This document shows positions 1 to 7,501 of a DNA stretch of 22,725 bases, one piece after another (within the stretch, counting starts at the first letter, position 1; the number at the start of each line of letters is the position of its first letter). The notes under the pieces were generated by a model. It ran no database searches and was not told the DNA's origin. It worked only from the letters and a program-made list of their open reading frames with translations. Origin of the DNA: Prasinococcaceae sp. CCMP 1430 (lineage: Eukaryota > Prasinodermophyta > Palmophyllophyceae > Prasinococcales > Prasinococcaceae); the NCBI GenBank assembly GCA_013416795.1, contig RQSC01000806.1:101051-123775 (forward strand). The letters are read 5' to 3'. The position numbers were made by a program, and so were the translations under genes.

Positions 1-1521
1 GCGGCGGCGGCGGACGGCGCGCGCTCGGGCGCGGCGGCGGGCCCCGGCAAGGCGACGGGAAAGAGCGTGGATCTCAAGCCGTGCCGTGGCACGCGCGACT
101 TCCCGCCCGAGGAGATGCGCACGCGCAGCTGGCTGTTCGGCGCGTTCCACGACGTCGCGCGCGCGTTCGGCTTCGAGGAGTGGGACGCGCCCGTGCTCGA
201 GAGCGAGGAGCTGTACACGCGCAAGGCGGGCGAGGAGATCACGGGGCAGCTCTTCAACTTCGAGGACAAGGTGCGCGCGGGGAACTGAAGGGCGCGCCGC
301 TCGGGGGCGCGTGCTGCGCCGCGCCTTCCCCCCGCACACTGCGCCCCTTCCCCCCCCACCTCCCCATCTCCCCCCAGGCGCGCCATGCACGCGCGGCTGG
401 CTGACGCGCCCGCCCGCCCCTCACCCCCGCACTCCCGCACACGCTCGCAGGGCGGCCGGCGGGTGAGCCTGAGGCCCGAGCTCACGCCATCGCTGGCACG
501 GATTGCGCTGTCCAAGGGGAAGGCACTGTCGCTGCCGGCGAAGTGGTACGCGATCGGCCAGTGCTGGCGATACGAGCGCACGACGCGCGGGCGTCGCCGC
601 GAGCACTATCAGTGGAACATGGACATCATCGGTGTGCCCGGCGTCAGCGCCGAGGCCGAGCTGCTCTCCGCCATCGCGACGCTCTTCGAGCGCCTAGGGC
701 TGAGCTCGGCGGACGTGGGCATCAAGGTGTCCTCTCGCAAGCTCCTCCAGGGCGTCGCGGCAAAGTACGAGGTGCCGGACGAGCTCTTCGCGCCCGTGTG
801 CGTCGTCGTGGACAAGCTCGACAAGATTGGCGCCGAGAAGGTGGAGGCGGAGCTCGCCGAGCTCGGCGTGGGCGCCGACGCCGCGCGCGGCATTTTGAAC
901 GCGCTCGGCATGAGCTCCATCGACGAGCTCGCGGCGGAGCTGGGTGAGGAGGCTGAGGCCGTCGTCGAGCTGCGCGAGATCTGGTCGCTCTGTGAGGGGT
1001 ACGGAATCGCCGACTGGCTAGTCTTCGACGCCAGCGTCGTTCGCGGCCTCGCGTACTACACTGGCGCCGTCTTCGAGGCGTTCGATCGCAAGGGTGAGCT
1101 GCGCGCCATCTGCGGCGGCGGCCGGTACGACACGCTGCTGCAGACCATGTCGGGCGGCAAGGCGGGCGTGGGGCAGCCCATGGTGGGGTTCGGCTTCGGC
1201 GACGCCGTCATCATGGAGCTGCTGGCGGACAGGAACCTGCTGCCGGAGCCCGCGGCGACTGCAGACGACGTCGTGGCCATCATGGACGAGACGCTGCGGC
1301 CGCAGGCGCTGGATGCCGCGCGGCGGCTGCGCGCGGCGGGGCGCAAAGTGGACGTCGTGCTTGAGCCCAAGAAGTTCAAGTGGATCATCCGCCACGCCGA
1401 GCGCTCTGGGGCGGAGCGGTTGGTGCTGGTGGGCTCGCAGGAGTGGCAGAAGGGTTGCGTGCGCGTCAAGGACCTCGCAAAGCGCGAGGAGCAGGACGTG
1501 CCCCTTGACGAGCTCGTCTGA
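1..1521 (+). CDS. HARS: Histidyl-tRNA synthetase, organellar type (5' partial)
   Basis: Class II synthetase that charges tRNA-His. The exons are 1-270 and 451-1521. The 180-nt phase-0 intron (271-450) has GTGCGC at its donor and CGCTCGCAG at its acceptor, and skipping it joins FNFEDK to [14 protein letters not shown], which restores the family sequence. The frame is already open at base 1, with an Ala/Gly-rich stretch before [14 protein letters not shown]. The start codon therefore lies outside the window, and 446 residues are visible. Motif 2 ([20 protein letters not shown]) begins at 564, the HisA box RGLAYYTG at about 1042, and the HisB box CGGGRYD at 1111-1131. The sequence resembles the plant mitochondrial/chloroplast HisRS more than the cytosolic one, so the unseen N-terminus probably carries a targeting peptide (inference). 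The C-terminal anticodon-binding domain is complete to the TGA. The gene converges with the TMEM14-type gene 247 bp downstream. Confidence 0.96.
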
Positions 1522-1768
1522 GCTCACCCGCGCTTAGGTAGCCATGTGTGTTTATATCATTTTTGTGTACACATCGACGTAGAGCGACCACCGCCGAGCG
1601 GCGAGCCCGGCGAGCCACTCCGGCACACGTCCGCGCGCGCAGCTGGCGGCGCGCGCTCACGCGCCGTCCGTGGCCGGCCTTGCGAACTCGCGACGCGTAA
1701 GGATTCGTTACGGCGGAGCGAACACAGGCGAAGGCGCTGCTCTCGCTTCCTGAGGTGCCCGTGCACGC

Positions 1769-2041
1769 TCAGGCGCTGAGCATGCTGATCACGTACAGCA
1801 TCGATGCGGCCGAGATGAGGCCGGAGGGCATGAACTTCTTCGATGACACGAAGCGCTTCCCCATGAACAGCATCAGACCACCGCCAACCGCCAGTGCAAG
1901 CGGCAGGCCAGCGCCCTCGAAGCCGATGAGACCCGCGGCCATGAGGAGGGCAACAGCGCCGAGCGAGAACGCGAGCGACTTGACGCTCTGAGCCTTGGCG
2001 TAGCCGGCGAAGCCACCAGCCGTCAGCAGGGCGGCGTACAT
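1769..2041 (-). CDS. TMEM14/FAX-family small membrane protein (5' end unresolved)
   Basis: A 90-residue minus-strand frame encodes a Tmemb_14 protein. The family includes animal TMEM14 and plant FAX fatty-acid exporters of plastid and ER membranes. Four hydrophobic helices are visible. The family signatures GGFAGYAKAQSVKSLA and the FMGKRFVSSKKFMPSGLISA stretch are clear. The ATG at 2041 falls inside the first expected helix. The frame stays open upstream through YDFTL and a Gly-run (the GGC repeat at 2079-2118) to a TAG near 2190, with no further ATG. The true start is therefore probably in an upstream exon reached through one of several CAG acceptors at 2057-2200, and I could not place it. 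FAX-type fatty-acid export is possible but is inferred only from family membership. The gene is divergent from the SAMHD1-type gene. Confidence 0.82.
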   Translation of the reverse strand: MYAALLTAGGFAGYAKAQSVKSLAFSLGAVALLMAAGLIGFEGAGLPLALAVGGGLMLFMGKRFVSSKKFMPSGLISAASMLYVISMLSA

Positions 2042-2365
2042 CAGCGTGAAATCGTAGCGCCTGCTCTCGCTGCTGTCACCGCCGCCGCCGCCGCCGCGGC
2101 CGCCGCCGCCGCCGCCGCTGCGGTGGGAGGCGCGGAGCGTGCGGTGCGAGGCGTTGGGCTGTTGGGTGGGGTGGTGGGGGCGCTGCGGCTAGCAGCTGCG
2201 GCGGTGGGAGAGAGAGGGTGCGCGCGTGCGCACTCTTGTCGTTTCTGCCGCAATGGAATCTTGGGCTGCTCGCTTTGTGTGCCCTGCTGACGCGACGGCG
2301 CCATGCCATGCTCCGAATGCTGTGCACGCTGCGCGCGGACGGCGCGCGCATGGGCAGCGGCAAGC
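2042..2365. promoter_or_regulatory. Divergent promoter interval with GCC repeat
   Basis: This 324-bp interval lies between the minus-strand TMEM14-type gene and the plus-strand SAMHD1-type gene. It must carry both promoters and the missing 5' exon of the TMEM14-type gene. A GCC/GGC trinucleotide run occupies about 2079-2118. On the minus strand a pyrimidine-rich tract around 2197-2220 ends in CCGCAG and looks like a splice acceptor. I see no TATA box. The promoter assignment is inferred from gene layout. Confidence 0.4.
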
Positions 2366-4063
2366 ATGGCTAGCGGCGGCTACTCCGAAGACGGCGGCAT
2401 GGACGAACTCCCGCTCTCGCAGGCCGACGTGGCGGCGCTGCGCACGCCTGCGGCGGCGCTAGCCATGGAGCGCCGCCTGCACGGCAGGAAGAACGGCGAT
2501 GCGAATGACGGCCCGTCCAAGGCGAAAATGTTCAACGACCCCGTCCACGGCCACTTCCGCGTGGACCCGCTACTCGTGTCCGTGATCGACACCCCGCAGT
2601 TCCAGCGCCTGCGCGACCTCAAGCAACTGGGCACGTCGCATTTTGTTTTCCCGGGCGCCGTGCACACGCGCTTCGACCACTCACTGGGCGTCGCGCACCT
2701 CAGCGACGTGTTTGTGCGGCGCATCGAGGTTGGGCAGAAGTCGCTCAACATCACTTTTGACGACATCCAGGTCGTGCGCCTTGCCGGCCTCGTCCACGAC
2801 CTTGGGCACGGTCCGTTCTCGCATGTGTTCGACAACGAGTTCCTGCCAGCGGTCGGCTTCCCGAAGGGGGGGTTCGTCCACGAGAAGATGTCGTGCGACA
2901 TCCTGGATTTGCTGGTGGACGAAAACAACATCGACATCGACAAGGACACGCTGGATCGCGTGAAGGAGGTGGTAATGAGCTCGGAGGTGGACATGATAGG
3001 GCCCGACGGCAGGCACAAGTGGGGTGACAAGGGTTTCTTGTGCGAGTTCGTCGCCAATGGGCGCAACAGCATAGACGTGGACAAGTTCGACTACATGATG
3101 CGGGACTGCTTCTACTCTGGTGTGAAGGCGAGCTGCGATTTCAGCCGGCTTATGGAGCAGGTCAAGGTCATCGGGGGCGAGATGTGTTGGAAGGCCTCCG
3201 AGGCAGACAACATCTACGAGCTCTTCCACACGCGTGCCTCGCTCCACCGCCGCATCTACACGCACAAGAAGGCCAAGGCCATCGAGTTCATGGTCACCGA
3301 CGCGCTCGCCGCGGCCAATCCGGTCCTGAGGATCACCGACAAGGTGAGCGACCCCCGAGACTTCTGGAAGCTCGACGACACTGTGCTCAAGCAGATCGAG
3401 CAGATGCCGGAGGAGCCGGCGCTTGAGGACGCGAAGGGAATCATGCACCGCATTCGCACGCGCGATCTGTACACCCACGTGAACGAGGTCGTCATCCCGC
3501 CCGAGAGGCTGCCGCATTGGCTGAACAGGAAGGTGTTGCCCGAGGAGATTATCACCTGCACGCCGCACGAGTTCGCGGACGCCAAGCTGACCGCCGCCGA
3601 CGTGCGCGTGAACAACATGAAGATCAACTACTGCAAGAAGGACGCGCACGGGCGTTCGATCAACCCAGTGGACTGCGTGCGCTTCTTCTCGGACATGACC
3701 GACCAGACCTCGTTCCTCATCCCGAAGGACAAGGTGTCCTCGATGATGCCCGCGCACTTCGAGGAGCGTCGCGTGCGCGTGTACTGCTCGACCAGCCGCA
3801 AGTCGGACGACTACCAGCGCAAGTGTGAGGCGCTGGCGGCCGCCTTCGAGAAATTCCAGGAGCAGGAGGGCATGCGAGACCAGCAGGTCCACAGGACGCC
3901 CTTGAAGCAGCAGCGCAAGCGACAGCGCAGCGACGCGTCGCTGGCGGGCCCGGGGGAGGACACTCCGCACAGCGCGCACACGGGCACGTACGTGGGTGAT
4001 CGCCAACGCCAACTCCAGGGCCAGCGCCTCTTCGCGAGAGGCCTCGGCAACGGCATGCAGTGA
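2366..4063 (+). CDS. SAMHD1: SAMHD1-type dNTP triphosphohydrolase
   Basis: An intronless HD-domain protein of 565 residues that should hydrolyse dNTPs to deoxynucleosides and triphosphate. The ATG at 2366 has a good context (A at -3, G at +4). An in-frame ATG at 2303 would add 21 residues. Metal-ligand residues of SAMHD1 are all visible: H105 (RFDHS), H144-D145 (LVHDLGHGPFSH) and D239 (IDVDKFDY). The dNTP-contacting K240 and Y243 equivalents are kept. The allosteric GTP-site residues align with K54 (KMFNDPVHGH), D75, Q80 and R83 (IDTPQFQRLR), so nucleotide-activated tetramer formation is likely. There is no SAM domain before the HD core. The C-terminal region (YCSTSRKSDDY) matches the animal enzyme, then a basic low-complexity tail of about 70 residues follows. 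The expected role is dNTP pool control; an antiviral role would be speculation. Confidence 0.95.
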   Translation: MASGGYSEDGGMDELPLSQADVAALRTPAAALAMERRLHGRKNGDANDGPSKAKMFNDPVHGHFRVDPLLVSVIDTPQFQRLRDLKQLGTSHFVFPGAVHTRFDHSLGVAHLSDVFVRRIEVGQKSLNITFDDIQVVRLAGLVHDLGHGPFSHVFDNEFLPAVGFPKGGFVHEKMSCDILDLLVDENNIDIDKDTLDRVKEVVMSSEVDMIGPDGRHKWGDKGFLCEFVANGRNSIDVDKFDYMMRDCFYSGVKASCDFSRLMEQVKVIGGEMCWKASEADNIYELFHTRASLHRRIYTHKKAKAIEFMVTDALAAANPVLRITDKVSDPRDFWKLDDTVLKQIEQMPEEPALEDAKGIMHRIRTRDLYTHVNEVVIPPERLPHWLNRKVLPEEIITCTPHEFADAKLTAADVRVNNMKINYCKKDAHGRSINPVDCVRFFSDMTDQTSFLIPKDKVSSMMPAHFEERRVRVYCSTSRKSDDYQRKCEALAAAFEKFQEQEGMRDQQVHRTPLKQQRKRQRSDASLAGPGEDTPHSAHTGTYVGDRQRQLQGQRLFARGLGNGMQ

Positions 4064-4458
4064 AAAGCTAATAGTGCTACCTGACGGCGTGGGCTCGCGG
4101 CAGCCCTGTGGTGGCGCAACGTACTTGCAGAGTAGAGGTGCTGACTTTACATAACTTTTTTGCTCGCGATGTTATCAGGTAGTACACTTGTCTGCGCTGC
4201 GCTTGGGGACCGCGCGCGCCACGCGGCGCAGCGCCGCCGCACCTCGACCCGGTGTCCTCACCCATGCCCTCGCGCGCGCATGCGCCCGCGCGGTCGCGTG
4301 GAAGCATCAGCCAACTCTCCAATCTTATGACTTGGCAGATCGCGTGGAAGTGCCCGCCTGGGCGGTGCCGAATGATGGCCGCGCGCGAACAAGAATCTGC
4401 TGCGTGCGTGCGCGCTCGCGCATGCGCGCGCGCGCGCGTGCAGCCGCCTCGGAGTCGC
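4064..4458. other. Convergent 3' interval, no gene seen
   Basis: This 395-bp interval lies between the stop codons of the SAMHD1-type gene (+) and the CP12-type gene (-). It contains an AT-richer patch at about 4145-4185, probably shared 3' UTR/polyadenylation sequence, and CG/CA-rich low-complexity DNA near 4420-4440. The open frames crossing it are Arg/Ala-rich with no family resemblance. Confidence 0.6.
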
Positions 4459-5909
4459 TTAGTCCGAAGCGTGCTTCTTGGCAGCGGAGAGCTCCTCGAC
4501 GGTGTCCCACTCGGCGGCGCAGTCCTCCGTGCAGCTCTGCGGGCGTCGGAACAGGCCGCCGCGATGTGCGCACGTGCGAGCGAACGAGCAAGTGTAGGCA
4601 GCGCCCCGTAGCGTACGCTCGCGTCAGCAACGTGGGATGAGGGTGGGGGTCGGGGGTGGGGTGGGGAGGAGCTGACAAGCATGCTCGCGCCACCGAGGTT
4701 TCGCGCGTGCGCCTTCGCGCGGGCGCACCTGCGCGACCGCAATGGCCTCAGCGAGCGCGTCCTCGATGCGCTTGAGCTTCGAGGTGTCGGCAGAGCCCGC
4801 GGAGCGCTTGGCCGAGGACGCGGTCGCCGCAGCGTTCTCGATGGCCCGGATCGTGTCCATGTCGAAGGTCGCGGCGCTCTGGGCCTCGTCGATGAGCGCG
4901 CGCGTCTCCTTGATGTACGCCTCGGCACCCTGCGAGCGCGTGTGCGCGCGAGCGAGTAAGAGCGCGCGAGCGTGCGCGAGAGGAGGGCGACGAGCGCATG
5001 CGGGGCGCGGCGATCGGAGACAGTCAGCGGTGGCATTCCCCGCTGGGGCAGGGCGGGGTGGGGGGCCGAGGCGCGCGACAGGGCGCGCTCAAGCGCGCAC
5101 GCGCGCCACACGCGGCGCACGCGCATGCACGCCACACGCGATGCACGCCACGCGCGGCGCGCACGCACACTCCGCGCAGCCGCACAGCGGTTCGCGGATG
5201 CGCGCAAGCGCAAGAGGGCTCCCGGCGCACCTTGGGGAGCGTGGCGTTGTTGTTGGCCTTGGGCGCGTCCTCCTTGCTCGCCGCCGCCGAGAGCTCCTCA
5301 ACCGTGTCCCACTCCACCGCGCAGTCGTCCTCGCACTCCTTGGCGAGCTGTGGGGCGCGACGCGCGAGGCTGTGTTAGCGACCGCCGTGCCGACGCGATC
5401 GCAGGCGCCCTCGCGCGAGTGCGCCCACGCTGCTCACGCAGCCGACGACCGCGTGGCAGCGGCGCGAGAGCAGCGCGGGAGCGCGGGTGTTGGTGGTGGG
5501 CGGGTGGGTCGGTGGGGTGGGTGAGGGGTGGAGAGGCGCAGGCGGGGGTGCGCGGGCGGAGTTTGGCGTGCGTTTGTCGCGACGCGTGTGAGGTGGGCGC
5601 GCCGCGTGCTGGCGTGGGGCTCGCCTCGCGCCCGGCCGCCGCGCGCACCTCGAGCGCCTCCGCCAGCTTGGCCTTGAGATCGTACTCGACCTCGGGCAGG
5701 TGCCTCAGCCAGAAGGCGAGCACCTCGTCGGCGTGCTCCGCGGTGAACTCGTGCGCCGCCCAGGCGACGTTGAGGGCCTCGGAGAGCGGCGAGGCGTCGG
5801 CGGCGAGGCCGTCGGCGGCGGAGGGCGGCGCGGCGCCCGCGGAGCGAAGCGCCTCGCGCCACCGCGAGGCTCGCGGGTCCTCTGCGCGGAGCGCGGGGTC
5901 GGGGGCGCG
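4459..5909 (-). CDS. CP12: Tandem CP12-domain protein (5' partial, cut at a single N)
   Basis: Four minus-strand exons, all joined in phase 0 with GTGCG donors and CAG acceptors: 5909-5649, 5347-5231, 4929-4729 and 4536-4459. The visible product is 218 residues. Two CP12 modules are present. The first reads LKAKLAEALE, then LAKECEDDCAVEWDTVEELS. The second reads LKRIEDALAEAIAVAQ, then SCTEDCAAEWDTVEELSAA and the stop. CP12 is the small, redox-sensitive plastid protein that bridges GAPDH and phosphoribulokinase in the Calvin cycle; the AWDxVEEL core is its hallmark. Both modules have EWD instead of AWD and a CX3C pair instead of the usual longer CX7-8C spacing. Neither has the C-terminal Cys loop that binds GAPDH. 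A 70-residue helical, Ala-rich segment of unknown role precedes module 1. The 5' end and any plastid-targeting leader are lost at 5910. Confidence 0.83.
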
Positions 5910-5910
5910 N
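5910..5910. other. Single N, assembly join inside the CP12-type gene
   Basis: One N interrupts the sequence exactly where the CP12 coding frame is still open on the minus strand. Sequence to its right changes character (AT-richer, no continuing exon). It is probably a join of unknown size and not one ambiguous base. Confidence 0.6.
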
Positions 5911-6360
5911 CTTTTGTGTGTATGCGCGTGGCGTCTCTTCGGTACAATTTGAGGGGCCAGTTAGCGCGGCTCGCGGCTTTTTCCCCTGTTCCCCCGCACC
6001 CGGGCGCGAAGCCGCACCATTGAGGTATGTAATTATTAGGGTTGTGTATTCTCCGCTCAAGGGATGCATTTTGACGTTTCATCAATGCGAGACGCGTCGG
6101 CGCGAGGTTGAGGTTTCAAGCGACCGCCCGGCGCGCGCGCGGCGGCGCGCCGATGAGTGCCAGCGAGGCGAGCGGCCGGCGCGCCCCGCTGGCGACCCTC
6201 GCAGCGACCCTAACTGATTTGAGGTTTTACCGCAAGCCATCGATGGGCGAGCGTCGAATGGAACGCGAAGGTCATTTAAAATGACGAACGAATGAAAAAT
6301 GAGTAGACCCTCATACGACGGCGCGGCGCGCGCGGCAGCGGCGAGGGAGCGGAGCGGGCC

Positions 6361-6389
6361 TAAACCCTACCCCTAAACCCTAAACCCTG
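6361..6389 (+). repeat. Telomere-like CCCTAAA tract (interstitial)
   Basis: About four degenerate copies of CCCTAAA, the complement of the plant-type TTTAGGG telomere unit: TAAACCCTACCCC followed by two clean TAAACCC units. The C-rich strand reads left to right, as it would at a left chromosome end. The tract is too short for a telomere, and 450 bp of other sequence lies before it, so I call it interstitial. Confidence 0.75.
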
Positions 6390-6608
6390 AGGCCGCCCGG
6401 CCGTGAGGACACACCGGGCCGTCAGGGTGCCGGCGAGTGAGGGCCGGCCGGCGGGGGTGTTGAGGGCGTGCTCGATCGATTCCAGGCCGCGGCCGGGGCT
6501 GTTGGCTGGGGCGCGGATGGGCGGAGCTCTGCTGAGCCCGTCCGCGGCGCCCGCTCTCTACGTTCAACAATGGGGCCCCATCCACGGTCCTTACACCAAC
6601 CCCAACCC

Positions 6609-6637
<29 letters not shown>
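6609..6637 (+). repeat. Poly(A) run, A29
   Basis: Twenty-nine consecutive A residues in otherwise GC-rich DNA, preceded by CCAACCCCAACCC. It could be the tail of a retroposed transcript or simple polymerase slippage. No recognisable coding sequence precedes it, and I did not find clear target-site duplications. Confidence 0.85.
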
Positions 6638-6641
<4 letters not shown>

Positions 6642-6720
6642 GTGCGGGCGGCCGCGGCGCCGCTGCTGCTGCTGCGCGCAGGCCGGCGGGTGTGGGCGGA
6701 AAGGGAGGGGGGGGGAGGGT

Positions 6721-6747
6721 TGCTGCTGCTGCTGCTGCTGCTGCTGC
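6721..6747 (+). repeat. (TGC)9 trinucleotide microsatellite
   Basis: Nine perfect TGC units, with a shorter interrupted CTG cluster at 6662-6675. No gene on either strand supports a polyglutamine or polyleucine reading here. Confidence 0.9.
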
Positions 6748-7157
6748 GGTGGCGATGCCTGATAGTGTTGGTCTAGCGAGCATCAGCGCAGTCCATCCGT
6801 GGAGGTCGCTGGCCTTGTTCGCGTCGGCGCGTCCGCCGCGTCCGCTACGCCGCGCGGCGAGACGGACACAGCGCGTGACGCGTGTGGCGCGGCGGTCGTG
6901 CACGTGCAGCGGCCCAGCGTGAGGGGCGGGGCGCCCACCGCCGGGCGCTCGCGCACCGACCTCCAAGGTCCGCGCGCTGACACTGACAATGCCGGCCTCT
7001 CTTGTCGGGTCGGCATGCTTCGAAACTCCAGCAAATTGAATTTGCCGTCAATTCACCCGAAGCAAGCAAAAGTTGCTCCCTTCTGACAACGGCTAATATG
7101 TACTGTAGCTGTTCCGTGGATGGGCCATGGACATTTCGGCTTTAGGATGGGACTCAG

Positions 7158-7197
7158 TCTATATAAACCCGGGTATTTCTATATAAACCCGGGTATT
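7158..7197 (+). promoter_or_regulatory. Perfect 20-bp tandem duplication carrying TATA boxes
   Basis: The unit TCTATATAAACCCGGGTATT occurs twice, head to tail, without a mismatch (7158-7177 and 7178-7197). Each copy contains TATATAAA and a CCCGGG palindrome. It is the only clear TATA element in the window and sits upstream of the peroxiredoxin coding region on the same strand. A start site about 25-30 bp downstream of either copy would lie near 7190-7218. The promoter role is inferred from motif and position. Confidence 0.6.
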
Positions 7198-7501
7198 CCA
7201 TACCGTAAAGACTCATTTTATGGCGTCGCGTCCTGGTCCAGCCAATAGTATCAGAACGAGCAAGAGAGTCTGCTCGTCTACTCGAGTACATGGTCACAAA
7301 CGATTACGCGGTCAGTTCGACGTGACCCCTCCCCCCCTTCGCTTTCGAAGCTTTCAGGGTCTGGGAATGGCTGTGACCGAAGTGTGTTGTGATGGTACAT
7401 TTGCCTGGGCGACAGGGCGACATGGCTTCTTAACCCTTAAAAACCCCGGGTTCGGTGCCACCGCGTGCTCGCTACCAGCGGCGGGCGGCGCGCACGCGCT
7501 C

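Larger units (their letters stand above)
5911..7157. other. 1.25 kb with no supportable gene; repeat-bearing spacer
   Basis: None of the six frames here resembles a known protein; the longer ones run through homopolymer and trinucleotide repeats. The interval holds a telomere-like tract (6361-6389), A29 (6609-6637), (TGC)9 (6721-6747) and two 15-bp near-perfect palindromes with 7-bp arms and one central base (6271-6285 and 7031-7045). Base composition swings between GC-rich blocks and AT-rich patches, for example around 6020-6070, 6265-6310 and 7020-7120. The right end is presumably the peroxiredoxin promoter. Confidence 0.6.

Noticed and set aside
2681-4012. 443-codon open frame on the minus strand
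   Set aside because: It is the antisense shadow of the SAMHD1-type gene. It is Val/His/Leu/Arg-rich with no family resemblance, and the opposite strand carries a clear conserved protein.
4077-5213. 378-codon Arg/Ala-rich minus-strand frame
   Set aside because: It is out of frame with the CP12 exons it overlaps and crosses their introns. It is a composition artefact.
6361-6389. A real chromosome end
   Set aside because: Only about four degenerate units are present, with unique sequence on both sides. This is an interstitial tract at most.
6373-6966. Minus-strand frame with a poly-Phe run
   Set aside because: The Phe run is the complement of A29 read as codons, and the rest is Ala/Pro/Arg low complexity. 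Not a gene.
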